Shown here piece after piece: positions 7,585 through 15,443 of a stretch of 20,957 nucleotides of DNA. A model generated the notes under the pieces. The model did no database searches, was not told where the DNA came from, and saw only the letters and a program-made list of their open reading frames with translations. The stretch's first letter is position 1; each line of letters starts with the position of its first letter. The stretch is taken from positions 1-20,957 of the forward strand of contig JAAXXJ010000018.1 of assembly GCA_013334545.1 (NCBI GenBank). The letters run 5' to 3'. Made by a program: the position numbers and the translations under genes. Source of the DNA: Nitrospirota bacterium. GTDB taxonomy: Bacteria; Nitrospirota; UBA9217.

Positions 7585-7702
7585 GACAACTCTGCCCTCC
7601 CTGAACGACCGGGGGTACGTATCGGGCCGGGGTTGAGCCGGTCCGGGAAAACAGACAGAAAAGCCCGTAATTCAGGCATAAAAATACCGAAAAAGACCGG
7701 AT

Positions 7703-7731
7703 TTGTCAATAGGGTTCGCTCACGGTATAAT
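7703..7731 (+). promoter_or_regulatory. consensus sigma-70 promoter abutting the next start codon
   Basis: TTGTCA (7703-7708), a 17-bp spacer and a perfect TATAAT (7726-7731). Only six bases separate the -10 element from the ATG at 7738, so the mRNA would begin at or next to the ATG. Confidence 0.75.
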
Positions 7732-7737
7732 AAGTCC

Positions 7738-8667
7738 ATGCTCGAGCCCGAAGGCAAAAGGATCGAATTGGCCGCATCGGCACAGGAGAACTACCTTACG
7801 CCCCTGGTCCATGACCCTTCACCGAAGGTCATCATGGCGATGCTCGGCAATCGGAACATCACTGAAGAGCACATCCTGGTTCTTGCGAACCGAAAGAACC
7901 TCCCTCCGGAGGTCCTGAACGCGATCTTCAGGGACAAACGGTGGAGCGAGAGCTATCCCGTGCGGCTGGCCCTGGCGAAGAATCCGAAAACACCGCTCTT
8001 CACGGCGCTCTCCATCGCCCGGTTCCTCCGCCTCTTCGACATCGCGGAGCTTGCCCGGAACCATTTCATCCCGGTCATCTATCGCAGAAAGCTGGAGGCA
8101 ATCGTCATTGAAAAGATCCCCTCCCTCGCGCTGGGCGTTAAGAAGACCCTGGCCAGGGTCGCTGGGGGGGATATCCTGCTCGCATTGATCAAGGACGGAT
8201 ACCCGGACGTGGTGAAGAACTGCCTGGAGAACCCCCACCTTGTGGAAGCCCACCTCTACAAGATCATTGGCCACAAGACGACCACCCCCGGGACCATCCG
8301 GACCATCGCCGAGGACCGGAACTGGTCCTGCCGCTACCATGTCAAGTTCGCCTTGATCCGCAATGCACACACACCCCTTGCCCGGACCGTCCTTTTCCTG
8401 CCGGACCTTAAGCTCCTCGATCTGAAAGAGCTTTACCGCGACCCATTGCTGCCGCATGAAGTGCGGCCCTTCATCCACCGCGAACTGGTGGAACGCGGTG
8501 AGGACCCTGAGCACCTCGGTCGGGATGAAGCTGAACATATCTTCGAGATCGAGGAGAGCGACCTCGCGGACATTGAGAGGGAAATGCAGCGGTATGAGAA
8601 CGGTAAAGCCCGGCCCGAGGGGCCGGTGCATCCGGACAGCGACAAGGAAGGGCCTGAGGGACCTTGA
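7738..8667 (+). CDS. helical-repeat protein with internal duplication, unknown function
   Basis: A 309-residue soluble protein rich in short amphipathic helices, reminiscent of HEAT-like or leucine-rich-variant repeats. It contains two copies of a ~105-residue unit, about residues 26-130 and 153-254. The clearest match is RDKRWSESYPVRLALAKNP (from 65) with EDRNWSCRYHVKFALIRNA (from 192), both followed by TP and later by L-(F/L)-D-(I/L)-x-EL. The C-terminus is acidic and then Pro/Gly-rich, probably disordered. No enzyme motif is seen, so a binding or scaffold role is an inference. The frame is open upstream to 7633, but a promoter lies there, so the ATG at 7738 is preferred; a TTG at 7768 with AAGGA 5 bp upstream is an alternative. 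Its stop codon is immediately followed by the stop of the convergent DUF362 gene. Confidence 0.75.
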   Translation: MLEPEGKRIELAASAQENYLTPLVHDPSPKVIMAMLGNRNITEEHILVLANRKNLPPEVLNAIFRDKRWSESYPVRLALAKNPKTPLFTALSIARFLRLFDIAELARNHFIPVIYRRKLEAIVIEKIPSLALGVKKTLARVAGGDILLALIKDGYPDVVKNCLENPHLVEAHLYKIIGHKTTTPGTIRTIAEDRNWSCRYHVKFALIRNAHTPLARTVLFLPDLKLLDLKELYRDPLLPHEVRPFIHRELVERGEDPEHLGRDEAEHIFEIEESDLADIEREMQRYENGKARPEGPVHPDSDKEGPEGP

Positions 8668-9819
8668 TCACGTCTGCCCGGGGCGCCGCGGGCCAGGTGA
8701 TTGTCGGAGAAATCTGAGAAGCCACCCCTGCCCCACCGTTATGGCGCCCTGGGGGCAGAACTCCTGACAGCAGAAACAGCGTATACACCTGCGGTAATCG
8801 ATACGAAGCTTCCCGCCACCGGCGATCGCCTGCCGGGGACAGTCGTTCTGACATATCCCGCATTGAACGCATTTATGCTGATCGATAACCGGCCGCGTCG
8901 TCAGCGCGTCCTTGAACCCTGTGCGCGCCCACTCCGGGAGCCGCCACTCGGTGTGCTCCCGCGGAGGAAGCTTGAAGTTCGGGACCACAACGCCAGCCAG
9001 GTCATCCCCGAGGACCTGGATATTTTCCTGGCTCGATGTTCCGATCCCGGCCGTTGAAGCAGCCCTGATCACGGGAAGGTCCTCCGGGGGGAGTCCAATG
9101 ACCAACCCGGATACCACGTCGAGGGCAACGGGGTCCTGTCCCGCAAGGACAACGCCGATTCTGCTCGGTTCGCCGCTTCCCGGCCCGTTCCCTTCCATTC
9201 CCACAATGGCATCCATGACCGTGAGCCGGGGCTTGAGCAGTGACGATAGTTCGACCAGCATGAGGGTGAATGAACCGTGGTCCACACCGGTGTTGAAGTG
9301 CCATTGAACCTTTCTTTTTCCCGGCACACACCCGAAGAGGTTCTTGACGGCTCCGGTAAGGACCATCATACCATGGGTCTTCAGCTTAGGGAGATTGATG
9401 ATCGCATCTGCTTCGATGGCCGTGCGGGCGATCTCGAAGCGCTGGAACCTGCCCCGCCCCTTGACGGAAACCGCTTCGTCGAACTCGGCGAGGGATGCAC
9501 CCTCCTGTTCGATGACAGCAAGGACGCCGGACCTCTCGGCGACCGCGCGAAGATCACCGATGCCGGGGCTGTCCCCCACAAGAGCGAGCGCCCCTGCCTG
9601 ATGGACAAGACGTATCACCGATCGTACGATCTCGGGGTGTGTCGTGACCGCGTCTGAGGGAGGCCGGCCCTTCAGGAGATTGGGCTTGATCAGCACCCGT
9701 TCGCCAGGCCTGATGAACGATCCCATCCCGCCCAGCAGGTCAACGGACCGTCTGACCGCGGATTGGACCTTGTCAGGATCATAATCGTCGCACCTGACGA
9801 GAGATACCTGTGTCCTCAC
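8668..9819 (-). CDS. DUF362 protein with C-terminal 2[4Fe-4S] ferredoxin domain
   Basis: A 383-residue protein. The N-terminal ~290 residues form a DUF362 domain (VLIKPNLLKGRPPSDAVTTH, GDSPG, IINLPKLKTHGMMVLTGAVK, NLFG). The C-terminus has two ferredoxin clusters, C-x2-C-x2-C-x3-CP at about 317-328 (CVQCGICQNDCP) and 345-356 (CIRCFCCQEFCP), each able to ligate a [4Fe-4S] centre. This points to an electron-transfer role in the cytoplasm, but the substrate of DUF362 proteins is not established. The GTG at 9819 has AAGGA 7 bp upstream. It follows suhB by 39 bp and is probably cotranscribed. It converges with the helical-repeat gene with no bases between the stop codons. Confidence 0.88.
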   Translation of the reverse strand: MRTQVSLVRCDDYDPDKVQSAVRRSVDLLGGMGSFIRPGERVLIKPNLLKGRPPSDAVTTHPEIVRSVIRLVHQAGALALVGDSPGIGDLRAVAERSGVLAVIEQEGASLAEFDEAVSVKGRGRFQRFEIARTAIEADAIINLPKLKTHGMMVLTGAVKNLFGCVPGKRKVQWHFNTGVDHGSFTLMLVELSSLLKPRLTVMDAIVGMEGNGPGSGEPSRIGVVLAGQDPVALDVVSGLVIGLPPEDLPVIRAASTAGIGTSSQENIQVLGDDLAGVVVPNFKLPPREHTEWRLPEWARTGFKDALTTRPVIDQHKCVQCGICQNDCPRQAIAGGGKLRIDYRRCIRCFCCQEFCPQGAITVGQGWLLRFLRQSPGPRRPGQT

Positions 9820-9858
9820 TTGGAGATCCTTTCCTCTGATGGGCCTTTCCGTATTGCA

Positions 9859-10644
9859 TTACGAACCGCGCTGGACCGCGTGAATCACGTCCAGCATCTG
9901 ATCATGGATCATGCCATTGCTGGCTATGATCTCCTTGTCATGGATGCTGAAGCGGGTTCCGGAGAAATCCGAGACCTTCCCTCCAGCCTCTTGTACGATA
10001 AGGCTGCCTGCCGCCACATCCCATGGATGGAGTTTCAGTTCCCAGTAGCCATCCAGCCTTCCTGCGGCAAGGTTGCACAGATCGAGCGATGCAGCACCGC
10101 TGCGGCGCACCTCCTGGGATACCATGATGAGAGCATTGAAGAAGTTGAGGTTATTCTCTCTGCTCACGACCCGGTCATAGGGAAAGCCTGTAGCGAGCAG
10201 GCTCTTGATAAGGACATCGCTCCGCGATACGGCGATTGGCTGGCTGTTGAGGAAGGAACCGGACCCTTGGACGGCGGAGAACAGCTCGTCCCGCATGGGG
10301 TCGTAGACAACGCCTAGCAAGATTTCTCCATTGCGTTCAAGTCCTAGGGAGACCGAAAAGCTCGGATAGCCGTGCGCGTAGTTCGTCGTTCCGTCAAGCG
10401 GATCGATAACCCAAAGGAAGCCGGAATTACTCTCCACCCTGGACCCTTCTTCTGCGAGGATTCCGTGTCCGGGAAATGCCTTGAGGATCGTCGAGACAAC
10501 GGTCTTTTCCGAGAGCCGGTCCATCTCCGTGACCATGTTGATCTCGCCCTTGTAGAAGATGTCACGGGTTCCGTTCACGTTGTCCTTCAACATCCTGCCT
10601 GCTCTCAGAGCGGCAGCTTTTGCGACCTCAAGGTACGTCCGCAT
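9859..10644 (-). CDS. suhB: inositol monophosphatase family protein
   Basis: A 261-residue Mg2+-dependent phosphatase of the SuhB/IMPase family. The metal-binding motifs are intact: AEEG at 64-67, DPLDGTTN at 81-88 and, near residue 210, WDVAAGSLIVQEAGG. These enzymes hydrolyse inositol-1-phosphate and related sugar phosphates; in E. coli SuhB also takes part in rRNA antitermination, which cannot be judged here. GGGAGG lies 4 bp before the ATG at 10644. A TAAAAT about 25 bp further upstream could be a -10 element, but no good -35 is visible. The next gene downstream encodes the DUF362-ferredoxin protein. Confidence 0.9.
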   Translation of the reverse strand: MRTYLEVAKAAALRAGRMLKDNVNGTRDIFYKGEINMVTEMDRLSEKTVVSTILKAFPGHGILAEEGSRVESNSGFLWVIDPLDGTTNYAHGYPSFSVSLGLERNGEILLGVVYDPMRDELFSAVQGSGSFLNSQPIAVSRSDVLIKSLLATGFPYDRVVSRENNLNFFNALIMVSQEVRRSGAASLDLCNLAAGRLDGYWELKLHPWDVAAGSLIVQEAGGKVSDFSGTRFSIHDKEIIASNGMIHDQMLDVIHAVQRGS

Positions 10645-10740
10645 GCATCCTCCCTAACGTTCGGTCCCATTTTACCACGTCCTTATTCCATGAGCCCTTT
10701 CACCGCTGATACCGCAATGTCTGCGCAGAAATTGCCTCGC

Positions 10741-10771
10741 AAAAAAAAAGCAGGGCATAAATGCCCTGCTT
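10741..10771 (-). terminator. intrinsic terminator of the HTH regulator gene
   Basis: A 10-bp perfect stem (10748-10757 with 10762-10771, containing AGCAGGGCA) closes a 4-base loop. On the minus strand it is followed by nine T residues (A-run 10741-10749). It lies about 60 bp beyond the stop codon at 10833 and insulates suhB from the genes upstream. Confidence 0.88.
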
Positions 10772-10832
10772 ACTATCGTTGATAAAGCGTTAAATGATTA
10801 TGCGGATGACGCCTTTCATTGGACCGCAGACA

Positions 10833-11021
10833 TTACTGGACGACCCTGTTCATCTCAACACCGAGGTGGTCTGCGAGAAGCTTCACGGTCCTCGGTTTCA
10901 TCGTGATCCCTTTGAGCGTCCTTGAAACGGTCACCTTGTGGATGCCAAGCTTATCGGCAATCTCCGTGTAGCTTAAACCTTTTTCCAACCGCTTTTTTTC
11001 CAACACTTCGATATTATACAT
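10833..11021 (-). CDS. small Cro/C1-type helix-turn-helix regulator
   Basis: A 62-residue protein that is almost entirely one HTH domain: LSYTEIADKLGIHKVTVSRTL forms the helix-turn-helix (about residues 16-36), followed by KPRTVKLLADHLGVEM. Proteins of this size bind DNA as dimers and often repress their own promoter; there is no partner toxin gene next to it. The ATG at 11021 has GAGG 7 bp upstream. The gene has a private promoter and terminator. An 8-bp palindrome, CTTGCAAG, sits between its -35 and -10 elements and is a candidate operator. Confidence 0.85.
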   Translation of the reverse strand: MYNIEVLEKKRLEKGLSYTEIADKLGIHKVTVSRTLKGITMKPRTVKLLADHLGVEMNRVVQ

Positions 11022-11092
11022 TGGCTACCTCGCTTTCAAGAAGCATTGCGCCATAAAGCCCTGAAATGAAATAATCTATAATTGCGGTTATT

Positions 11093-11120
11093 ATTATAGC
11101 ACAGGAACTTGCAAGAACAA
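11093..11120 (-). promoter_or_regulatory. promoter of the HTH regulator with candidate operator
   Basis: On the minus strand TTGTTC (11120-11115), a 16-bp spacer and TATAAT (11098-11093). The palindrome CTTGCAAG (11108-11115) overlaps the end of the -35 element, a position where a bound regulator would block RNA polymerase. The surrounding 11040-11240 region is strongly AT-rich. Confidence 0.6.
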
Positions 11121-11242
11121 GCATAAACAAAGATATATTTTGCAACATTTTGATACTGCATTTTTATAAATAAAACAAATACTATCCTTAATTTAACGAT
11201 ACTGTTACGATATTTTACATTTTAAGAGTTTCTGATTGTCTG

Positions 11243-12079
11243 CTATTTTGCTATCCATCGATGGGGCCGATGACAGGTTATGCATTTTTTTTCCGTGAGA
11301 TGTACACTCCTGGCATTCAGGACCTCCCGTGTATGGCACCGAAGGCAGTCGCCGTCTATAGGTTTGATGCGGATATGCGGTTTATGGCATTCATAACAAT
11401 TGAGCCGAGCCATGGGAACCTTAGGTGGGAATGAGGTCCCGGATGAAGAACGGTGGCAATTCAGGCATCGCTCGCGGTCAGGAATGAACCCGCCGGGCCT
11501 TTTCGGTGAAAAAGGATGGCACATCATGCAGGACGCATCTTCCATCCCAATTCCGTGGATCTTCCAGTCCGTATGGCATCGCAGACACGCGTCCTTCTCA
11601 GGGCGGAATGAATGAACCGTTCGCTGGTGGCAGTCCTTGCAGGCGAGTTTCTCGACATTGATGTGACGGGCATGTCCCGTTGACTTGTTCACTGAGATGG
11701 CACCTTGTGCGACGTTGTCCCAATGGCACTTCACGCAGGTCTTCCAGGGGGTCGCTTCGCCGTGAGGTTCGGGAGTCTTCCTGTCGGTGGTGAAGACGAA
11801 CTTGACCAGCAGCCGGTTCTGTTCAACGATGCCAAGCTGGTGGCACTCCTGGCAAACGATATGACGGTGCCCGGACAGTTTCCAGGCGGTGTGCGCCTCT
11901 TCCATCAGGTGACAGCTGCCGCAGAATTCAGGATTCTTCTGAATATACGTATAGTAACGGATAGCAAGGACAATGCCGAGGATGCAGATAATGAGCAGGA
12001 TCGAGACCAGAATGGTCTTTTCGCGGGGACTGAGTCCGCGGTCGAGCTTATCGAACAGGTTTTCGAGGAATTTGATCAT
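11243..12079 (-). CDS. membrane-anchored decahaem cytochrome c
   Basis: A 278-residue multihaem cytochrome. One transmembrane helix near the N-terminus (ILVSILLIICILGIVLAI, about 23-40) is followed by ten CxxCH haem-binding motifs: CGSCH (53-57), CQECH, CVKCH, CKDCH, CLRCH, CMMCH, CLNCH, CYECH, CLRCH, CITCH. The N-terminal anchor and first motif resemble NapC/NirT quinol dehydrogenases, which have four or five haems, so this protein is longer in haem count than that family. It should face the periplasm and pass electrons between the quinone pool and a periplasmic or outer-membrane partner; the partner is not in the window. The ATG at 12079 has AGG touching it and no well-spaced ribosome binding site. 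It lies 43 bp downstream of the second asd gene. Confidence 0.92.
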   Translation of the reverse strand: MIKFLENLFDKLDRGLSPREKTILVSILLIICILGIVLAIRYYTYIQKNPEFCGSCHLMEEAHTAWKLSGHRHIVCQECHQLGIVEQNRLLVKFVFTTDRKTPEPHGEATPWKTCVKCHWDNVAQGAISVNKSTGHARHINVEKLACKDCHQRTVHSFRPEKDACLRCHTDWKIHGIGMEDASCMMCHPFSPKRPGGFIPDRERCLNCHRSSSGTSFPPKVPMARLNCYECHKPHIRIKPIDGDCLRCHTREVLNARSVHLTEKKCITCHRPHRWIAK

Positions 12080-12122
12080 CCTGAATGAACAATATAAACT
12101 AAGGACGACTGCCTGCCAGGTC

Positions 12123-13136
12123 CTACTTGATCAGGTGCTCAGCGATCTGCACTGCGTTCAGCGCAGCGCCTTTCCTGAGATTGTCTGATACGATCCAGAT
12201 GTTCAGACCGTTCGGAACGGTCTCATCCTCCCGTATCCTCCCTACATATACTTCATCCTTCCCGGAAACATCCAGCTGGAGAGGATAGAGGTTACGGGAC
12301 GGGTCATCGTACACGATGACACCAGGGAACTTGGAGAGCACTGCCCTGGCCTCGTTCGCACCAAGCTTTGTGCCGGTCTCGATATTGACGGACTCCGCAT
12401 GGCATCGGAACACGGGAACGCGGACCGCGGTGGCGGTCAGCCTGATGGTGTCGTCCTCCATAATCTTCCGTGTCTCATTCACCATCTTCATCTCTTCCCT
12501 GGTGTAACCGTTCTCGAGGAAGCCGTCGATGTGCGGCAGGCAGTTGAACGCTATCTGGTGCGGATAGACCTTCGTCTCGATATCCTTGAAGTTAAGGAGC
12601 GCCACGGTCTGGCTCGCGAGCTCGTCAATGGCCTCTTTCCCCGTTCCCGACACGGACTGGAACGTCGTGACCACGACCCGCTTGACCTTCGCCGCATCGT
12701 GGATCGGCTTGAGCGCCATGAGCAGGCCGATGGTCGAACAGTTCGGGTTTGCAATGATGCCGGCGTGCTTCTCCAGGGAATGGGCATTGATCTCGGGGAC
12801 CACCAGCGGCACCTGCGGGTCCATCCGGAATGCGCTGGAATTGTCGATCACCACTGCACCGGCTGCAACAGCAACGGGAGCGAACTTAAGGCTACGCTCG
12901 CTCCCTGCTGAGAACAAGGCGATATCCACGCCTTTGAACGAGTCTTTCGCGAGCTTCCTGGCGGGAAGGTTCTTGCCGCGGAACTCGATCCGCTCACCTT
13001 CCGAACGTTCCGATGCGAGCAGGACCAGATCGGATATCGGGAAGTTCCGTTCGTCGAGGATGGACACCATCTCCCGACCTACGGCCCCGGTCGCCCCGAC
13101 AACGGCAACGACATATTTGTTTTTTTTCTCGAGCAT
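12123..13136 (-). CDS. asd: aspartate-semialdehyde dehydrogenase, Gram-positive/archaeal-type
   Basis: A 337-residue enzyme that reduces aspartyl phosphate to aspartate semialdehyde with NADPH, feeding lysine, diaminopimelate, threonine and methionine. The Rossmann motif VVGATGAVGREM begins at residue 12, the catalytic cysteine is C133 in NPNCSTIGL, QSVSGTGKEAIDEL follows, and the acid-base histidine is expected in VFRCHAESVNIE. Length and motifs fit the main bacterial asd family found in most phyla (for example Bacillus), not the E. coli type. It begins six bases after the stop codon of another aspartate-semialdehyde dehydrogenase gene of a different subfamily, and precedes the cytochrome gene. 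Confidence 0.95.
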   Translation of the reverse strand: MLEKKNKYVVAVVGATGAVGREMVSILDERNFPISDLVLLASERSEGERIEFRGKNLPARKLAKDSFKGVDIALFSAGSERSLKFAPVAVAAGAVVIDNSSAFRMDPQVPLVVPEINAHSLEKHAGIIANPNCSTIGLLMALKPIHDAAKVKRVVVTTFQSVSGTGKEAIDELASQTVALLNFKDIETKVYPHQIAFNCLPHIDGFLENGYTREEMKMVNETRKIMEDDTIRLTATAVRVPVFRCHAESVNIETGTKLGANEARAVLSKFPGVIVYDDPSRNLYPLQLDVSGKDEVYVGRIREDETVPNGLNIWIVSDNLRKGAALNAVQIAEHLIK

Positions 13137-13142
13137 TGAGCG

Positions 13143-14258
13143 CTACTTTTCCACAACGATCCGGAGCATTCTCCGGAGAGGCTCAGCAGCACCCCACAGG
13201 AGCTGATCACCGCAGGTGAAAGCGTTCAGGAACGTCGGCCCCATGTTCATCTTGCGCAAGCGTCCGATCGGCACGGTGAGGGTGCCGGCAATCGCAGCAG
13301 GGGTGAGCTCCTTAACGGTGATCTCCCGCACGTTCGGCACGACCTTCACCCACTTGTTGTGCTTCGCGATCATGTCCGTGATCTCGTTCAACGGCACATC
13401 CTTCTTCATCTTGATCGTCAGCGCCTGGCTGTGGCAACGCATGGCGCCGACGCGCACACAGGTGCCATCGATCGGAACAGGATTGTGCTCCCGGCCCAGG
13501 ATCTTGTTCGTCTCCGCCTGGCCCTTCCATTCTTCCTTGCTCTGGCCGTTCTCAAGCTGTTTGTCGATCCACGGGATTACAGAACAAGCCAGCGGAACAC
13601 CGAAGAACTCCTTCGGATATGCATCGGAACGCACATGCTCGGACACCTTCCGGTCGATGTCGAGAATAGCGCCTGCGGGGTCATCAAGAAGCGTCTTGAC
13701 CGAAGCATAGGCCGACCCCATCTGCTTCAGCAGTTCACGCATATTGTTCGCGCCCGCGCCGGAAGCGGCCTGGTAGGTCATGGCGCTCATCCATTCGACG
13801 AGGTCCCGCTCGTACAGACCGCCCAGCGCCATTAGCATGAGCGATACCGTGCAGTTGCCGCCGATGTAGTTCTTGATGCCTTTGGCAAGACCGTCCTTGA
13901 TCACCTTCATGTTGACCGGATCAAGGATGATGATGGAATCGTTCGTCATGCGAAGCGTGGACGCCGCGTCGATCCAGTAACCCTTCCAGCCTGCCTCACG
14001 GAGTTTGGGATACACTTCCATTGTATAGTCGCCGCCCTGGCAGGAAATGATCGTGTCCAGTTTCTTCAGCTCGTCGATGCTCTTCGCGTCTTTGAGCGCA
14101 GGAACGTCTTTGCCGATGCTCGGTCCCTTGCCGCCAACATTCGACGTCGTGAAGAAGATCGGATCGATATGGCTGAAGTCCTTTTCCTCGTTCATGCGGC
14201 CCATGAGCACCGACCCCACCATGCCGCGCCAACCGATAAAACCGACTCGCATCATCAT
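13143..14258 (-). CDS. asd: aspartate-semialdehyde dehydrogenase, E. coli type
   Basis: A 371-residue enzyme closely following E. coli Asd throughout: VGFIGWRGMVGSVLM at the N-terminus, CQGGDYTMEVYPKLREAGW, the catalytic C136 in GGNCTVSLMLMALGG, WKGQAETNKIL, VRVGAMRCHSQALTIK with the catalytic His, and GDQLLWGAAEPLRRML at the end. It catalyses the same reaction as the gene just downstream but belongs to the other branch of the family, with long insertions absent from the 337-residue enzyme. AGGAG lies 7 bp before the ATG at 14258. It is 61 bp downstream of leuB on the same strand and probably cotranscribed with it. All expected catalytic residues are present in both copies. Confidence 0.95.
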   Translation of the reverse strand: MMMRVGFIGWRGMVGSVLMGRMNEEKDFSHIDPIFFTTSNVGGKGPSIGKDVPALKDAKSIDELKKLDTIISCQGGDYTMEVYPKLREAGWKGYWIDAASTLRMTNDSIIILDPVNMKVIKDGLAKGIKNYIGGNCTVSLMLMALGGLYERDLVEWMSAMTYQAASGAGANNMRELLKQMGSAYASVKTLLDDPAGAILDIDRKVSEHVRSDAYPKEFFGVPLACSVIPWIDKQLENGQSKEEWKGQAETNKILGREHNPVPIDGTCVRVGAMRCHSQALTIKMKKDVPLNEITDMIAKHNKWVKVVPNVREITVKELTPAAIAGTLTVPIGRLRKMNMGPTFLNAFTCGDQLLWGAAEPLRRMLRIVVEK

Positions 14259-14319
14259 TGTATTGCTCCTGCTTATTATTGGTTAACTTGGAACCATGAA
14301 CTTCGACCGTTGACCTATC

Positions 14320-15396
14320 TTATACCAGCCCTGCCACCATGTCCCCCACTTCCGTTGTGGACATACCCATCTTGCCTGCTGCCTGGCTCTTCATCTTCTT
14401 CATGGTCGCGATCATGGCGCTTTCTACGGCCCGGGAGGATTTTGTCTCTCCGAGCGAATCAAGCATCATCATGGCTGCGCCGATGGCTGCCATCGGGTTA
14501 ATGACATTCTGGCCGGCATACTTTGGCGCACTGCCGCCCATGGGCTCGAACATGGAAACGCCCTCGGGGTTGATGTTCCCGCCGGAAGCAACGCCGAGAC
14601 CTCCCTGGATCATGGCGCCCAGGTCCGTGATGATGTCGCCGAAGAGATTTTCGGTCACAGCCACATCGAACCATTCGGGGTTCTTCACGAACCACATATT
14701 CGCGGCGTCAACGTGGTTATAGTCGCGCTTGAGCTCGGGATACTGCTTCGCACCCATTTCTTCGAAGGCGCGGAACCAGAGGTCGCCGCAATGGGTCAGC
14801 ACGTTACGCTTGTGGATGAGCGTGATCGGCTTGGCAGCGTATTTTGGATTCTGCGCATTTCGCTTTTTCTTGAGCTCGAAGGCATACGTGAGGCACCGGT
14901 CCACGGTGCGTCGGTCATAGACCATGAGCTGCGTAGCGATCTCGTCCGCAGTTCCTACACGTGTCGCGCCGCCATGGCCTGTGTAGATGCCGCCGGTGTT
15001 CTCCCGGATCACGACGAAGTCGATATGCTCAGGCCCCTTGTCCTTGAGAGGCGTCTCCACGTTCGGATAGAGCTTCACCGGCCGTAGATTGATGTACTGG
15101 TCCAGGGCAAAGCGGATCTTGAGCAGAATGCCTGTCTCGAGGATGCCCGGTTTCACGTCAGGATGGCCGATGGCCCCCAGGAACAGGGAATCGAACTTCC
15201 TGAACTCGCTGATGGCGCTGTCAGGAAGGGTCTCACCGGTCTTCAAATAGCGCGCGCCGCCGAAATCGAATTCCGTGAACTCGAGCGTAAAGCCACCCTT
15301 GGCGGCTGCAGCCCTCAGGACCTTTAGTGCCTCACGGACCACCTCGGGGCCGGTGCCGTCACCGGGGATCGTTGCGATCGTAAAGGTCTTTGCCAT
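14320..15396 (-). CDS. leuB: 3-isopropylmalate dehydrogenase
   Basis: A 358-residue NAD-dependent decarboxylating dehydrogenase. Motifs: TIPGDGTGPEVVREALKVL at the N-terminus, the substrate-binding LDQYINLRPVKLYP, the catalytic Tyr region FVVIRENTGGIYTG, the catalytic Lys in LIHKRNVLTHCGDLW, and the metal-binding aspartates in ENLFGDIITDLGA. The HKRNVLT form and FEPMGGSAP near the end differ from E. coli LeuB (VDKANVL, EPIHGSAP) and mark a separate subfamily, so isocitrate-like activity cannot be excluded from sequence alone. The neighbouring leuD argues for leucine synthesis. GAGAGGAA lies about 10 bp before the ATG. It is 47 bp from the small Cys-rich gene and 61 bp from asd. Confidence 0.9.
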   Translation of the reverse strand: MAKTFTIATIPGDGTGPEVVREALKVLRAAAAKGGFTLEFTEFDFGGARYLKTGETLPDSAISEFRKFDSLFLGAIGHPDVKPGILETGILLKIRFALDQYINLRPVKLYPNVETPLKDKGPEHIDFVVIRENTGGIYTGHGGATRVGTADEIATQLMVYDRRTVDRCLTYAFELKKKRNAQNPKYAAKPITLIHKRNVLTHCGDLWFRAFEEMGAKQYPELKRDYNHVDAANMWFVKNPEWFDVAVTENLFGDIITDLGAMIQGGLGVASGGNINPEGVSMFEPMGGSAPKYAGQNVINPMAAIGAAMMMLDSLGETKSSRAVESAMIATMKKMKSQAAGKMGMSTTEVGDMVAGLV

Positions 15397-15443
15397 GGTC
15401 GATGCTTCCTCTCAAATAGGGAGATCATAGAGCACGTGCATGC

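Noticed and set aside
7819..8631. 270-residue frame antisense to the helical-repeat gene
   Set aside because: Low-complexity shadow of a high-GC gene that has a promoter and an internal protein duplication on the plus strand.
12399..13206. Long plus-strand frames opposite asd
   Set aside because: Antisense shadows of a well-conserved enzyme.
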